From assembly GCA_022652485.1 (NCBI GenBank), contig JALCRK010000012.1, positions 1 to 64,000 on the forward strand: a stretch of 64,000 nt of DNA, written 5' to 3'. Origin of the DNA: Sphingobium sp. GTDB taxonomy: Bacteria > Pseudomonadota > Alphaproteobacteria > Sphingomonadales > Sphingomonadaceae. Made by a program: the position numbers and the translations under genes. This document shows positions 1 to 12,389 of the stretch, piece after piece (within the stretch, counting starts at the first letter, position 1; each line of letters begins with the position of its first letter). The notes under the pieces are model-generated. The model was not told the DNA's origin. It saw only the letters and a program-made list of their open reading frames with translations, and made no database searches.

Positions 1-11
1 CTTGGAAAAAC

Positions 12-86
12 TGGAGCGGGCGAAGGGATTCGAACCCTCGACCCCAACCTTGGCAAGGTTGTGCTCTACCCCTGAGCTACGCCCGC
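12..86 (-). tRNA. tRNA-Gly (anticodon GCC)
   Basis: Read on the minus strand, the sequence folds as a full cloverleaf. The 7-bp acceptor stem GCGGGCG/CGCCCGC closes the molecule, the T-arm contains GGTTCGAATCC, and the anticodon stem CAACC/GGTTG encloses the loop TTGCCAA. The anticodon is therefore GCC, which reads glycine GGC codons, abundant in this GC-rich genome. The CCA end is encoded at 14-12. No partner tRNA lies within the window. Confidence 0.95.
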
Positions 87-297
87 TCTGGCGGCCGGGA
101 GGAGCGAGGCGATGGCTTCGCACCCGGCGGGTGAGCGGCGCACCTAGCATCGGTCCGCACGCCCGGCAAGCCCCTTTTGCGACTCTTTTGAAACTTCGCG
201 CGCAACGGTTGCGCGCGCGCCGTTCCCGCCCCACATAGGGCGCTGTAAAACGGTCGTGTCTGATGGCCGGCGGATGCAGGATACAGGAGAAGCGAGA

Positions 298-1209
298 GTG
301 GCGACCTTGGGGCTGAGCGAGGCGGACAAGCAGGCGGTGGAGGAGTTCCGGCGGGATGTGGTCGATCCCTCGCGCACAGCGCTGGTCGTGGTCGATTTCT
401 GGGCCGAATGGTGTGGCCCGTGCAAGCAGCTGACGCCGGTGATCGAGAAGGTCTGCGCCGATTATGCGGCGAAGGGCGTCAAGCTCGTGAAGATCAATGT
501 CGACGAGAACCGCTTCATCGCGTCGCAGTTCCGGGTGCAATCCATTCCCACGGTCTATGCCGTGTTTCAGGGCCAGCCGGTCGCGGATCTGAGCCAGGCC
601 CGCACAGAGGGGCAGCTGAAGCAGATGCTGGATCAGATTCTGGCGCAGCTGCCGGTGCAGTCTGACGAGAAGACGCTGGAGGCCGAGGTCGAACCGCTGA
701 TCGCGATGGCGGAGCAGGTGCTGGAGGATGGCGATGCGGAGCGCGCGCTGTCGATCTTCGCGCAGATCGCCGATATGGCGCCCGAGCACCCCGCCGTCCT
801 CGCCGGGCAGGCGCGGGCGCTGGTGGCGCTGGAGCGGCTGGATGAGGCGCAGGCGGTGCTCGATGCCGCGCCCGCCGACATTGCGAAGGACGCGCGGATC
901 GAGCGCGCGCGCGCGGCGCTGCTGCTGGCGCGGGATGCGAAGCCGGTGGCGGATCTTTCGGGCGTGGAGGCGCGTGTCGCCGCCGATCCCGACGATCATG
1001 CCGCCCGGTTCGAGCTGGCCGGCGGGCTGATGGCCAATGGCGATCGGGATGGCGCGGCGGACGCGCTGCTGGAGATCATCGCACGCGACAGGGACTGGAA
1101 CGAGGGAGCGGCGCGCACGCAACTGCTCCGGCTGTTCGAGGCGGTGGGACTGGAAGACCCGTGGGTCTCCGCACAGCGCCGTCGTCTTTCGGCCATTCTG
1201 TTCACCTGA
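298..1209 (+). CDS. Thioredoxin-domain protein with C-terminal TPR-like region (CnoX/YbbN type)
   Basis: This 303-residue protein has an N-terminal thioredoxin fold with an intact WCGPC active site at residues 38-42 and the cis-proline loop QSIPTVYAV. A C-terminal half of about 170 residues follows, made of Ala-rich helical repeats resembling the TPR region of CnoX/YbbN. Members of that family act in the cytoplasm as redox-active holdases that pass substrates to chaperones. I chose the GTG at 298 because AGGAG stands 8 bases ahead of it; an upstream in-frame GTG at 256 lacks such a site. It is followed after 20 bases by the LON-domain gene, so the two are probably co-transcribed. Confidence 0.88.
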   Translation: MATLGLSEADKQAVEEFRRDVVDPSRTALVVVDFWAEWCGPCKQLTPVIEKVCADYAAKGVKLVKINVDENRFIASQFRVQSIPTVYAVFQGQPVADLSQARTEGQLKQMLDQILAQLPVQSDEKTLEAEVEPLIAMAEQVLEDGDAERALSIFAQIADMAPEHPAVLAGQARALVALERLDEAQAVLDAAPADIAKDARIERARAALLLARDAKPVADLSGVEARVAADPDDHAARFELAGGLMANGDRDGAADALLEIIARDRDWNEGAARTQLLRLFEAVGLEDPWVSAQRRRLSAILFT

Positions 1210-1229
1210 GCGAGAGAGGGAACGAGGCG

Positions 1230-1850
1230 GTGACAGGCCAACGCATATCGGTGTTTCCGCTGGCGGGCGCGCTGCTGTTTCCCGGCTCCCATCTGCCGCT
1301 TCATATTTTCGAGCCGCGTTACCGGGCGCTGGTGAGCGACGCCCTCGCGCGGGACAGGATGATCGGCATGATCCAGCCCTGTGAGGAAGGCGCGCGGCCC
1401 AAATTATATGATGTCGGTTGCCTCGGCCGCATAACCGAGTGCGAGGCGCTGGAAGACGGGCGCTTCAACATCATCCTCGCGGGCCTCGCGCGGTTTCGCA
1501 TCGTCCGCGAGCTGGATGTCACGACTCCGTTTCGGCAGGTCGAGGCCGAGGTGGAGGACGAAGGGCAGGATGGGGGCATTGAACCGCTTGCGCCCGCCAT
1601 GCGCGCCGCCCTTGAGCTTGAGGCGCGCCGCTTTGCCGAACATCTGGGCTATATCATCGATTGGTCGGCCGTGTCCCGGCTGGATGACATGACGTTCGTC
1701 AACAGCGTGGCGCAGGTCGCGCCGTTCGATGTCGCCGCGAAGCAGGCGCTGCTGGAGACCCGCTCCCTCATCGCGCGCGCGGAACTGGCGATGCAGCTGA
1801 TGCAGTTTTTCGGCCATGCCCAGACGGACAGGCCCGCCACATTGCAGTGA
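1230..1850 (+). CDS. LON peptidase substrate-binding domain protein
   Basis: This 206-residue protein consists only of the N-terminal LON domain. The characteristic opening ISVFPLAGALLFPGSHLPLHIFEPRY is followed by an all-beta core and a helical tail; there is no AAA module or Ser-Lys protease. Stand-alone LON-domain proteins are common in alphaproteobacteria and their function is not settled. The GTG at 1230 is preceded by a GAGAGAGGG-rich stretch and matches where family members begin. It directly follows the CnoX-like gene, a neighbour pair that suggests a role in protein quality control (inference). Confidence 0.85.
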   Translation: MTGQRISVFPLAGALLFPGSHLPLHIFEPRYRALVSDALARDRMIGMIQPCEEGARPKLYDVGCLGRITECEALEDGRFNIILAGLARFRIVRELDVTTPFRQVEAEVEDEGQDGGIEPLAPAMRAALELEARRFAEHLGYIIDWSAVSRLDDMTFVNSVAQVAPFDVAAKQALLETRSLIARAELAMQLMQFFGHAQTDRPATLQ

Positions 1851-1866
1851 GTGGCGGAAACGAGAT

Positions 1867-1971
1867 CTAGAGCGCGCTGCGTTAAATCTGACGCAGGACG
1901 CGCTCTATATTTTTGGTGTCGCATCGTTTTTTGCGCAAAACCGGTTCCCACTTTTGCGCACGGTGCTCTAG
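1867..1971. repeat. Intergenic double-hairpin repeat
   Basis: Two stem-loops stand side by side between convergent genes. The first pairs AGAGCGCG-CTGCGT with ACGCAG-GACGCGCTCT, with a two-base bulge. The second pairs TGCGCAAAA with TTTTGCGCA around CCGGTTCCCAC. The second hairpin with its CCGGTTCCCAC loop resembles a dispersed element familiar from other alphaproteobacterial genomes (from memory). It probably serves both neighbours as a transcription end. Confidence 0.7.
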
Positions 1972-2411
1972 GTCAGCGCCGCGCGCAATGCGCTCACGGC
2001 CAGCGCGATCAGCAGAAGGCTGGACAAAAGGAACGTGGCAAAGCGCACCGGAATGGTGTTGATCCTGATCTGCCAGATGCTGTGAAGTACGCGCAGAGCC
2101 ACATAGCCCCATGCCAATGCGATGTTGAGCTGGCTTGCCTCGCCCATCAGCGCCAGCAGGATGACTGTCGCGTAAAACAGGGTCGGCTGCTCGACAAGGT
2201 GGCTGTAATTATGCGCAGGCCACATGATCGACTTGGGCAGAACGGTCTCCAAATCCTGCCCTCTGCCTCCGGGCGGCACTTTGGACAGATCGATTCCCGC
2301 GGTCTTGAACGCCGCGAAGCGCACCATGGCCATATACAGCAGAATGATCAGCGTCCACAGCACCAGCGCCGCCGCGGGCGCCAGCAGTTCATGCGAAATA
2401 GTGGCAGGCAT
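1968..2411 (-). CDS. MAPEG family membrane protein
   Basis: This 147-residue protein has four predicted membrane helices, at about residues 10-28, 75-95, 97-115 and 122-143. The motif N-YSHLVEQPTLFYA between the first two helices is typical of the MAPEG superfamily (membrane-associated proteins in eicosanoid and glutathione metabolism). Bacterial members of this type are poorly characterised; some bind glutathione. Its 3' end overlaps the edge of the double-hairpin repeat. A glutathione-related activity is inference only. Confidence 0.85.
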   Translation of the reverse strand: MPATISHELLAPAAALVLWTLIILLYMAMVRFAAFKTAGIDLSKVPPGGRGQDLETVLPKSIMWPAHNYSHLVEQPTLFYATVILLALMGEASQLNIALAWGYVALRVLHSIWQIRINTIPVRFATFLLSSLLLIALAVSALRAALT

Positions 2412-2508
2412 CAGTCTCTCCCCCTGTGCAGCGTGCAGAAGCTGATACCGATGGATCGCGTTGTCAACAGGGAGGAGCGGGGCGCACGGCTCGCGCGCGC
2501 CCGAACCC

Positions 2509-3705
2509 TTACTTGATCAGCTGCACCACATTGGCGCGGCGCGGCGCGGCGATGCTCTCGTCATAGAGGCTTGCCATCGGCGCATCCTCGACCTCGGCGC
2601 AAGTTTCGGCGGTGAAGCCGTTGAAGCCGGTCCGCATCGCGCAGCCATAGGCGCCGAGCATCCCGATCTCGATATAATCGCCGGTCCTAACGTCGGCAGG
2701 CAGCAGGAACGGCCCCGCCATATGGTCCATGTCGTCGCAGGTCGGGCCATAGAAGCTGAACGGCGTCATCTCTTCATCGTTGGCAGGCTCTTCGCGCAAC
2801 AGCTTCACCGGAAAGCGCCAGCCGATATGCGCGGCGTCGAACAGCGCGCCATAGGCGCCGTCGTTGATGTAAAGCTCGTCGCCACGGCGACGCTCTACCC
2901 GCACGATGAGCGAGCTGTATTCCGCGCTGAGCGCCCGGCCCGGCTCGCACCAGAGTTCCGAGGAGTAGGAGACAGGCAGGCTCTCGAACGCGCGGTGGAT
3001 CGCATCGAAATACAGTTCCAGCGCTGGCGGCTCCATGCCGGGATAGACCGAGGGGAAGCCGCCGCCCACATCGATGATGTCGACCGTCACCGCCGCATCG
3101 ACGATCGCCGCGCGCACGCGCTCGATCGCCTGCGTGTAGGCATGGGGGCTCATCGCCTGGCTGCCGACATGGAAGCAGATGCCGAGCGCATCCGCCACCT
3201 GACGGGTTGCCATCAGCAGTTCCTTCGCATCCGCGAGGTCAACGCCGAACTTGGAGGCGAGGCTCAGCTGGGCATGATCGGACGACACGCGCAGGCGCAC
3301 GCACAGCTCCAGATCGGTGGCGCCATTGGTCGCGCGCGCGATCTTCTCCAGCTCGTCCATCGTGTCGAGCGAGAAGGTCTTGACGCCATATACATGATAG
3401 GCCTCGGCAATGGCCTCTTCCGCCTTCACCGGGTGCATGAAGCACAGCTTTGCGTGCGGCAGCGTGTCGGCCACCAGCCGCACCTCCGCGATGGAGGCGA
3501 CATCATAATGGGTGATGCCGCTGTCCCACAAAGTGCGGAGCAGGGCCGGAGACGGATTCGCCTTCACCGCATAAAGCGACTTCCCCGGAAACTTCTCAGC
3601 GAAGAACCGGGCGGCGCGGGCTGCTGCCTGCGGGCGAATAAGCGTTACCGGTGCTGCCGGTTTGAGGGCGGTTGCTACCCCCAGCGCGCTAGGATGCTTG
3701 TGCAA
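2509..3705 (-). CDS. Type III PLP ornithine (or lysine) decarboxylase
   Basis: This is a 398-residue alanine-racemase-fold decarboxylase. Lys48 in SLYAVKANPSP forms the PLP Schiff base, GGGFPSVYPG binds the phosphate, WCEPGRALSAEYS follows, and YGPTCDDMDHM supplies the second-subunit cysteine and aspartate. The expected reaction is ornithine to putrescine; lysine use cannot be excluded from sequence. The start is a TTG with GGAGG nine bases upstream, giving an N-terminus HKHPSALGV; the longer open frame from 3762 adds 19 residues that do not look like the family. It lies downstream of the carboxynorspermidine genes on the same strand and should supply their putrescine. Confidence 0.9.
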   Translation of the reverse strand: MHKHPSALGVATALKPAAPVTLIRPQAAARAARFFAEKFPGKSLYAVKANPSPALLRTLWDSGITHYDVASIAEVRLVADTLPHAKLCFMHPVKAEEAIAEAYHVYGVKTFSLDTMDELEKIARATNGATDLELCVRLRVSSDHAQLSLASKFGVDLADAKELLMATRQVADALGICFHVGSQAMSPHAYTQAIERVRAAIVDAAVTVDIIDVGGGFPSVYPGMEPPALELYFDAIHRAFESLPVSYSSELWCEPGRALSAEYSSLIVRVERRRGDELYINDGAYGALFDAAHIGWRFPVKLLREEPANDEEMTPFSFYGPTCDDMDHMAGPFLLPADVRTGDYIEIGMLGAYGCAMRTGFNGFTAETCAEVEDAPMASLYDESIAAPRRANVVQLIK

Positions 3706-3841
3706 TTCAAGGGACCTCCAGGGTATTAGCCAAAACAAGCTGCCTTGCGGTGGAAGTCCCATGGGGCAGCGGACGCACGATATATGGCGAAGGGGGGTCC
3801 GTGTAAAGATGTTGGCTTAAGATTCCGTGTCGGCCCGTGTC

Positions 3842-5014
3842 TCAGGAAAGACGGGCCTTGAAGTCGCTGTAATTGAAGGTGCGAATGGCGCGCAAATCCC
3901 CGGTTTCGCTGTTCCACAGCCAGATGGCCGGCAGGGGGACGCCGTTGAAGGTGTTGGTCTTCACCATCGAATAATGCGCCTGATCGAGAAAGGCGAAGCG
4001 CTGGCCGATGTGCGGCAGGCCGCCGAATCGATAATCGCCGATAATGTCTCCCGCGAGGCAGGACGGGCCGCCGAGCCGAGTCGCGGGGCCGTCCGGCGCC
4101 TCGTGCAACATTGCCGGGCGGTAAGGCGCCTCGATCACGTCCGGCATGTGGCAGGTGGCGGAGATGTCCGTGATGGCGACGGGCATCCCGTTGTCGATCA
4201 CGTCCAGAATTTCGCCGACAAGGATGCCCGCGTCCAGCGCGACGGCCTCGCCGGGTTCGAGATAGAGTTCGAGGCCGGTGCGGGCCTTGATATCGCGCAG
4301 GAAAGCGACCAACTCGTCGCGCTGATAGTCCGCGCGGGTGATATGATGCCCGCCCCCGAAGTTGAGCCATTTGAGGCGGGGCAGAAAGGAGGCGAGGCGC
4401 GGTTCCAGCGCGGCCCATGTGCGCGCCAATGGAGCGAAATCCTGCTCGCACAGGGTGTGGAAATGCAGGCCGTCGACGCCGTCGAGATGTTCAGGGCGGA
4501 GCTGGTCGACCGGAAATCCGAGGCGGCTGTGTGGCTGGCAGGGGTCGTATTTCGCGACCTCGCCTTGCGGATAGAGCGGATTGATGCGCAGGCCGACATC
4601 GAAGCTGTGCCCTGCCGCGCGCGCAGCATCGAGGATCGGGCGGAAGCGGGCGTGCTGACCGGGCGAGTTGAAGATGATATGATCCGAAAGCGCGCAGATT
4701 TCCGGCAGATCCTCCGCCTTGTAGCCCGCGCAATAGGTGGCGACTTCGCCTTTATACTCCTCGCGCCCCAACCGCGCTTCATAGAGGCCGGAGGCGCACA
4801 CGCCGTCGAGATATTCCCCGACCACGCCGCCCAGCGACCACATCGAGAACGCCTTCAATGCGGACAACAGCTTGATCCCCGTCCGGTCCCGCACATCGGC
4901 AAGGATCGCGAGATTGCGCCGCACCGCCGCTTCGTCCACCACGAAAGCGGGCGAAGGGACGGAGGTCAGGTCAAAGCGGGCGAAAGCCCCCGGATCGCCG
5001 GCGCGTGTTTCCAT
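3842..5014 (-). CDS. nspC: Carboxynorspermidine/carboxyspermidine decarboxylase
   Basis: This 390-residue PLP enzyme is related to DAP decarboxylase. Lys54 in LLSALKAFSMW is the PLP lysine. GVCASGLYEARLG, NFGGGHHITR, LYLEPGEAVALDAG and DISATCHMPDVIEAPYRP are diagnostic of NspC. It removes CO2 from carboxyspermidine or carboxynorspermidine, giving spermidine or norspermidine. The ATG at 5014 has GGAG nine bases ahead; the open frame further upstream runs through a palindromic repeat and is not coding. It lies between the dehydrogenase and the ornithine decarboxylase in one leftward operon. Confidence 0.93.
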   Translation of the reverse strand: METRAGDPGAFARFDLTSVPSPAFVVDEAAVRRNLAILADVRDRTGIKLLSALKAFSMWSLGGVVGEYLDGVCASGLYEARLGREEYKGEVATYCAGYKAEDLPEICALSDHIIFNSPGQHARFRPILDAARAAGHSFDVGLRINPLYPQGEVAKYDPCQPHSRLGFPVDQLRPEHLDGVDGLHFHTLCEQDFAPLARTWAALEPRLASFLPRLKWLNFGGGHHITRADYQRDELVAFLRDIKARTGLELYLEPGEAVALDAGILVGEILDVIDNGMPVAITDISATCHMPDVIEAPYRPAMLHEAPDGPATRLGGPSCLAGDIIGDYRFGGLPHIGQRFAFLDQAHYSMVKTNTFNGVPLPAIWLWNSETGDLRAIRTFNYSDFKARLS

Positions 5015-5026
5015 TGTAGCCACTCC

Positions 5027-5113
5027 CGTCATTCCCGCGAAAGCGGGAATCCAGCTTCGCCGCCGCGTGAAACTCATCGATTGGAACTGGATCCCCGCCT
5101 CCGCGGGGATGAC
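5027..5113. repeat. Palindromic repeat pair, cgtcattcccgcg family
   Basis: Two inverted units face each other: TCATTCCCGCGAAAGCGGGAATCCAG on the left and CTGGATCCCCGCCTCCGCGGGGATGA on the right, separated by about 35 bases. Each unit is itself a hairpin, and the two together make a longer imperfect palindrome. Related copies lie at 15087-15165, 18751-18831 and 19909-19983. This copy fills the gap between two polyamine genes. Confidence 0.85.
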
Positions 5114-5121
5114 ACGAATAT

Positions 5122-6330
<1,209 letters not shown>

Positions 6331-6508
6331 TGCGCGCTCCTATGGAGGGAAAAATACGAGTCCGCCCATATAGTCTTGCTGTGTGACAGTGCAATGGCAA
6401 CAGGCAGTCAGTCAGGGTCGGTGTGGCGGCCGGCTGCGAGCCTCAAGGGTCTGCGCTCAATCCGCACCCCCGGATGTCGGGGCTAATTTCCTGGCGGGGG
6501 CCGGTGCC

Positions 6509-6697
6509 TCAGAGCCGGAAAAGCTGAAACGCCAATCCGAAAAGCACGGCGGAGAGGAGCGCGGTGACGCCGACGAGGAAATAGCCGACGAGGATCATGA
6601 TGGGAGGGTTCTTCTGCTGGCGTTTGGCATTGCCATGCAGGCTGGCAAACACAAAGCTCAACACCATGCCGTAGGTCAGCGCCGCAAATTCTATCAT
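6509..6697 (-). CDS. Small two-helix membrane protein of unknown function
   Basis: This 62-residue frame has two hydrophobic segments (about residues 3-20 and 33-60) separated by the basic stretch HGNAKRQQKNPP, as expected for a hairpin inner-membrane protein with a cytoplasmic loop. I do not recognise a family. It is divergent from murA and shares its upstream region. A competing plus-strand frame covers the same bases but encodes a hydrophilic, low-complexity product, so the minus-strand reading is preferred. Confidence 0.5.
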   Translation of the reverse strand: MIEFAALTYGMVLSFVFASLHGNAKRQQKNPPIMILVGYFLVGVTALLSAVLFGLAFQLFRL

Positions 6698-6867
6698 GGT
6701 TCCCGCCTCGCCTGAATCACTGTCTGAATCACTCTTTGCCCACTGATTTTCTTAGCCGAAACTGGTTAACGGCCAATAAGGCTTTGCCGCAAATGCGACG
6801 AGCCGAGGCTTCCGCCGTGCAATTTGCTCCCCTTGCGCCCCTGCGATAAGCCGTTATTACGCGGCAG

Positions 6868-8151
6868 ATGGATCGCATCATCATTCGCGGTGGCAATCGC
6901 CTGTCTGGCCGCCTTCCCATTTCCGGCGCCAAGAATTCGGCTCTCGCGCTGTTGCCCTGCGCGCTGCTGACGGACGAGCCGGTAACGCTGCGCAACCTGC
7001 CGCGCCTCGCGGATGTGGACAGCTTCGGCCATCTGCTTAACCAGCTCGGCGCATCGACCATGATCGAGGGCGCGCGGCCGGAGGATTTCGGCCGGGTGAT
7101 GACCCTGCGCGCGGGCCGCATCACCTCCACGGAAGCGCCCTATGACATCGTGCGCAAGATGCGCGCGTCGATCCTCGTGCTCGGGCCGCTGCTGGCGCGG
7201 GCGGGCGAGGCGACCGTGTCGCTGCCCGGCGGCTGCGCGATCGGCAACCGCCCGATCGACCTCCACCTGAAGGCGCTTGAGGCATTCGGCGCGCATATCG
7301 AGCTGGCTGCGGGTTATGTCCGCGCGTCCGCGCCGGATGGCGGCCTGCCCGGCGGAACCTATGTGTTCCCCGTCGTGTCCGTCGGCGCGACGGAAAACGC
7401 GCTGATGGCGGCCTCCACCGCAAGCGGCGTCTGCATCCTCGAAAACGCCGCGCGGGAGCCGGAAATCGTCGACCTTTGCCGGATGCTGATCGCGATGGGC
7501 GCGGAAATCGAGGGCGTCGGAACCGATCGGCTGGTGATCCACGGCAAGCCCCGCCTCCACGGCGCGACCTATGCGGTGATGCCGGACCGGATCGAGGCGG
7601 GAAGCTATGCCTGCGCGGCGGCGATCACCGGCGGCGATGTCGAGCTGGTCGGTGCCCATGCCGACGACATGCAGGCGGTGCTGACCGCGCTGCGCGATTG
7701 CGGCGTGCATGTGGAGACCGATCGCAATTCGATCCGCGTGGCGGCCGATGGGAGGCTGCTGCCGCTCACGCTCTCCACCGCGCCTTTCCCCGCCTTCCCG
7801 ACCGACATGCAGGCGCAGTTCATGGCGATGCTGACCTTGGCGGATGGCGCGAGCGTGCTCACCGAAACGATCTTCGAGAATCGCTACATGCATGTGCCGG
7901 AGCTGGCGCGCATGGGCGCGGATATTGCCGTCAACGGCCGCACGGCGGTGGTGCGCGGGGTCGAGAAGCTGACCGGCGCGCCGGTGATGGCGACCGATCT
8001 GCGCGCATCGATGAGCCTGATCCTCGCCGGGCTGGCGGCCGAAGGCGAGACGCAGGTAAACCGCGTCTATCACCTTGATCGCGGCTATGAGCGGCTGGAG
8101 GAGAAATTGCAGGCGGTTGGCGCCGATATCGAGCGCGCCAGCGACGGCTGA
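6868..8151 (+). CDS. murA: UDP-N-acetylglucosamine 1-carboxyvinyltransferase
   Basis: The 427 residues match the usual MurA length and the inside-out alpha/beta-barrel layout. Lys22-Asn23 lie in [12 protein letters not shown], the loop Cys123 in [16 protein letters not shown] is the residue alkylated by fosfomycin, and the C-terminus has [14 protein letters not shown]. The enzyme transfers enolpyruvate from PEP to UDP-GlcNAc in the cytoplasm, the first committed step of peptidoglycan synthesis. It precedes gyrB by 69 bases on the same strand. Confidence 0.97.
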   Translation: MDRIIIRGGNRLSGRLPISGAKNSALALLPCALLTDEPVTLRNLPRLADVDSFGHLLNQLGASTMIEGARPEDFGRVMTLRAGRITSTEAPYDIVRKMRASILVLGPLLARAGEATVSLPGGCAIGNRPIDLHLKALEAFGAHIELAAGYVRASAPDGGLPGGTYVFPVVSVGATENALMAASTASGVCILENAAREPEIVDLCRMLIAMGAEIEGVGTDRLVIHGKPRLHGATYAVMPDRIEAGSYACAAAITGGDVELVGAHADDMQAVLTALRDCGVHVETDRNSIRVAADGRLLPLTLSTAPFPAFPTDMQAQFMAMLTLADGASVLTETIFENRYMHVPELARMGADIAVNGRTAVVRGVEKLTGAPVMATDLRASMSLILAGLAAEGETQVNRVYHLDRGYERLEEKLQAVGADIERASDG

Positions 8152-10740
<2,589 letters not shown>

Positions 10741-10759
10741 GCGACAAGGCGCAAGCGTG

Positions 10760-10901
10760 GAGCCTGATGAGATTCAGTCCAGATGGAGCCGAAAAGGTTG
10801 ATTTCGGAGCATCGGAGCGCAGCGTACTTAACGGTACGTGAGCACCGAAGCACAGGAAATCGAGCTTTGCAGGCCCGTATGGGCTGAATCTCCTCAGGCT
10901 C
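10760..10901. repeat. 142-bp imperfect inverted repeat between gyrB and GST
   Basis: The outer arms GAGCCTGATGAGATTCAG and CTGAATCTCCTCAGGCTC pair almost perfectly. Inside, AGCCGAAAAGGTTGATTTC faces GAAATCGAGCTTTGCAGGC more loosely, and the centre contains CTTAACGGTACGTGAGCACC. The element starts 20 bases after the gyrB stop and ends exactly at the base before the stop codon of the convergent GST gene. It is unrelated to the cgtcattcccgcg repeats. It probably folds in RNA of both strands and ends both transcripts. Confidence 0.75.
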
Positions 10902-11573
10902 CTACTCGTAGACCGGCCCGCCTTCATACTGATCGAGCACCCAGCTCTCGGCCTTCGCGCCCTCGACCCACTCGACCATCCACGGATGGGCGAGCATCGC
11001 GTCGATATAGGCCTGCGCTTGCGCTGAAGCGGGCAGTTCATAGCCCCAGAAGCGGAACACCACGGGCGCGAACATGATATCCGCCGCGCCGAATTCCCCG
11101 AAGAGATACGGCCCGCCCGCACCGAAACGCGCGCGCGCCTCGCTCCACAGCGCATCAATCCGCGCGACATTCTCCACCACCGCATCGCTCATCGGCTCGG
11201 CGGGAAAGACGCGGCGCACGTTCATGCAACATGCCTTGCGCAGGGGGACATAGCCCGAGTGCATCTCCGCCGCCATGCTCCGCGCCAGCGCGAGCGCGCC
11301 CTTGTCCTTCGGCCAGAAGCGCGTGCCCCCGGTGAGGGTGTCGAGATAATCGACGATCGCGATGCTGTCCCACACCGGAATGTCGCCATCCCACAAGGTC
11401 GGCACCTTGCCGAGCGAGATAGCGAGATCGGGCTGCGTCTTCCGCTCCGGCCAGGCCGCGTCATACATGGAAACGACCAGCTCGTCATAGGGGAGGCCGG
11501 ACTGCTTCACCGCCAGCCAGCCGCGCAGCGACCAGCTCGAATAGGCCTTGTTGCCGATGATGATCTTCAGCAT
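10902..11573 (-). CDS. Glutathione S-transferase family protein
   Basis: This 223-residue protein has an N-terminal thioredoxin-like domain (MLKIIIGNKAYSSWSLRGWLAVKQSG) with the Ser-Ser-Trp-Ser stretch at the usual catalytic position. LGKVPTLWDGDIPVWDSIAIVDYL is the conserved cis-Pro and glutathione-binding segment, and a helical C-terminal domain follows with the motif FGAADIMFAPVVFRF. Substrates cannot be assigned; glutathione conjugation or detoxification is inferred from the family. Its stop codon abuts the 142-bp inverted repeat. Confidence 0.92.
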   Translation of the reverse strand: MLKIIIGNKAYSSWSLRGWLAVKQSGLPYDELVVSMYDAAWPERKTQPDLAISLGKVPTLWDGDIPVWDSIAIVDYLDTLTGGTRFWPKDKGALALARSMAAEMHSGYVPLRKACCMNVRRVFPAEPMSDAVVENVARIDALWSEARARFGAGGPYLFGEFGAADIMFAPVVFRFWGYELPASAQAQAYIDAMLAHPWMVEWVEGAKAESWVLDQYEGGPVYE

Positions 11574-11599
11574 TTTTGCAATCTCCGTTCCTGTACCTC

Positions 11600-11730
11600 G
11601 TGTTCCTGCGCAGGCAGGAACCCTGTGTCCGGGCAGGGCAATTTGCCGCTCTGGGCTCCTGCCTTCGTGTCGAAGACACGAAGTTTATCCTGAGAGCCTG
11701 CCTTGGCAGGCAGTCGAAGGGCAGGAGCAC
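11600..11730. repeat. Composite palindromic repeat, gtgttcctgc family, with nested insert
   Basis: The ends GTGTTCCTGCGCAGGCAGGAACCC and GGGCTCCTGCCT...GCAGGAGCAC match the element at 14356-14430. The right arm here is interrupted by about 55 bases that carry their own dyads, CTTCGTGTC/GACACGAAG and GCCTGCC/GGCAGGC. The element fills the whole gap between GST and the engB stop codon, two bases short of it. Confidence 0.7.
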
Positions 11731-11732
11731 GA

Positions 11733-12389
11733 TTACTCCAGCGCTTCAACCACTGCCGCGCGCAGTTCCGCCAGCCCCATGCCCTTTTCCGAAGAGGTGG
11801 CGATGATTTCCGGGTGAGCGGCGGGGCGGGTGCGCGCCTCGGCAATGGTGCGCGCGGTCACATCCGCGAGTTCCGACGCCTTGATCTTGTCTGCCTTGGT
11901 CAGCACGATGCGATAGCTCACCGCCGCCTCATCAAGCATCTTCATCACGTCGCGGTCGACATCCTTGATGCCGTGGCGTGCGTCGATGAGCAGCAAGGCG
12001 CGCTTCAACACCGCGCGTCCGCGCAAATAATCGTTCACCAGAAAACGCCACTGCTTCACCACGTCCTTCGGCGCCTTCGCATAGCCATAGCCCGGCATGT
12101 CGACGAGCCGGAACAGTGGCGGAGCATCCTCGCTGCCGCCGACATCGAAGAAATTCAGCTCCTGCGTGCGGCCGGGCGTGTTGGACGTGCGGGCGAGACC
12201 GTTGCGGTTGGTGAGCGCATTGAGGAGCGAGGACTTGCCGACATTGGAGCGCCCGGCGAACGCCACTTCCTTGACGATCGGATCGGGCAGGAACTTCAGC
12301 GACGGCGCGGAACGCAGAAACGTGATCGACCCGGCAAAGATGCGCCGGGCCTCTTCTATTTGTTCCGCGCGGTCCGCCTCGTCGCTCAC
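11733..12389 (-). CDS. engB: Ribosome biogenesis GTPase EngB (YihA)
   Basis: This 218-residue TRAFAC GTPase has G1 [15 protein letters not shown]2 around [10 protein letters not shown]3 DMPGYG and G4 TKAD. It is needed for late assembly of the large ribosomal subunit. The start is a GTG whose last two bases are the first two of the yidC stop (GTGA overlap), so it is translationally coupled to yidC. Longer open frames upstream run back inside yidC and are not credible. A palindromic repeat follows immediately. Confidence 0.96.
   Translation of the reverse strand: MSDEADRAEQIEEARRIFAGSITFLRSAPSLKFLPDPIVKEVAFAGRSNVGKSSLLNALTNRNGLARTSNTPGRTQELNFFDVGGSEDAPPLFRLVDMPGYGYAKAPKDVVKQWRFLVNDYLRGRAVLKRALLLIDARHGIKDVDRDVMKMLDEAAVSYRIVLTKADKIKASELADVTARTIAEARTRPAAHPEIIATSSEKGMGLAELRAAVVEALE

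Noticed and set aside
2461-3729. A 422-codon plus-strand frame over the ornithine decarboxylase
   Set aside because: The decarboxylase on the minus strand carries all catalytic motifs; the plus frame has none.
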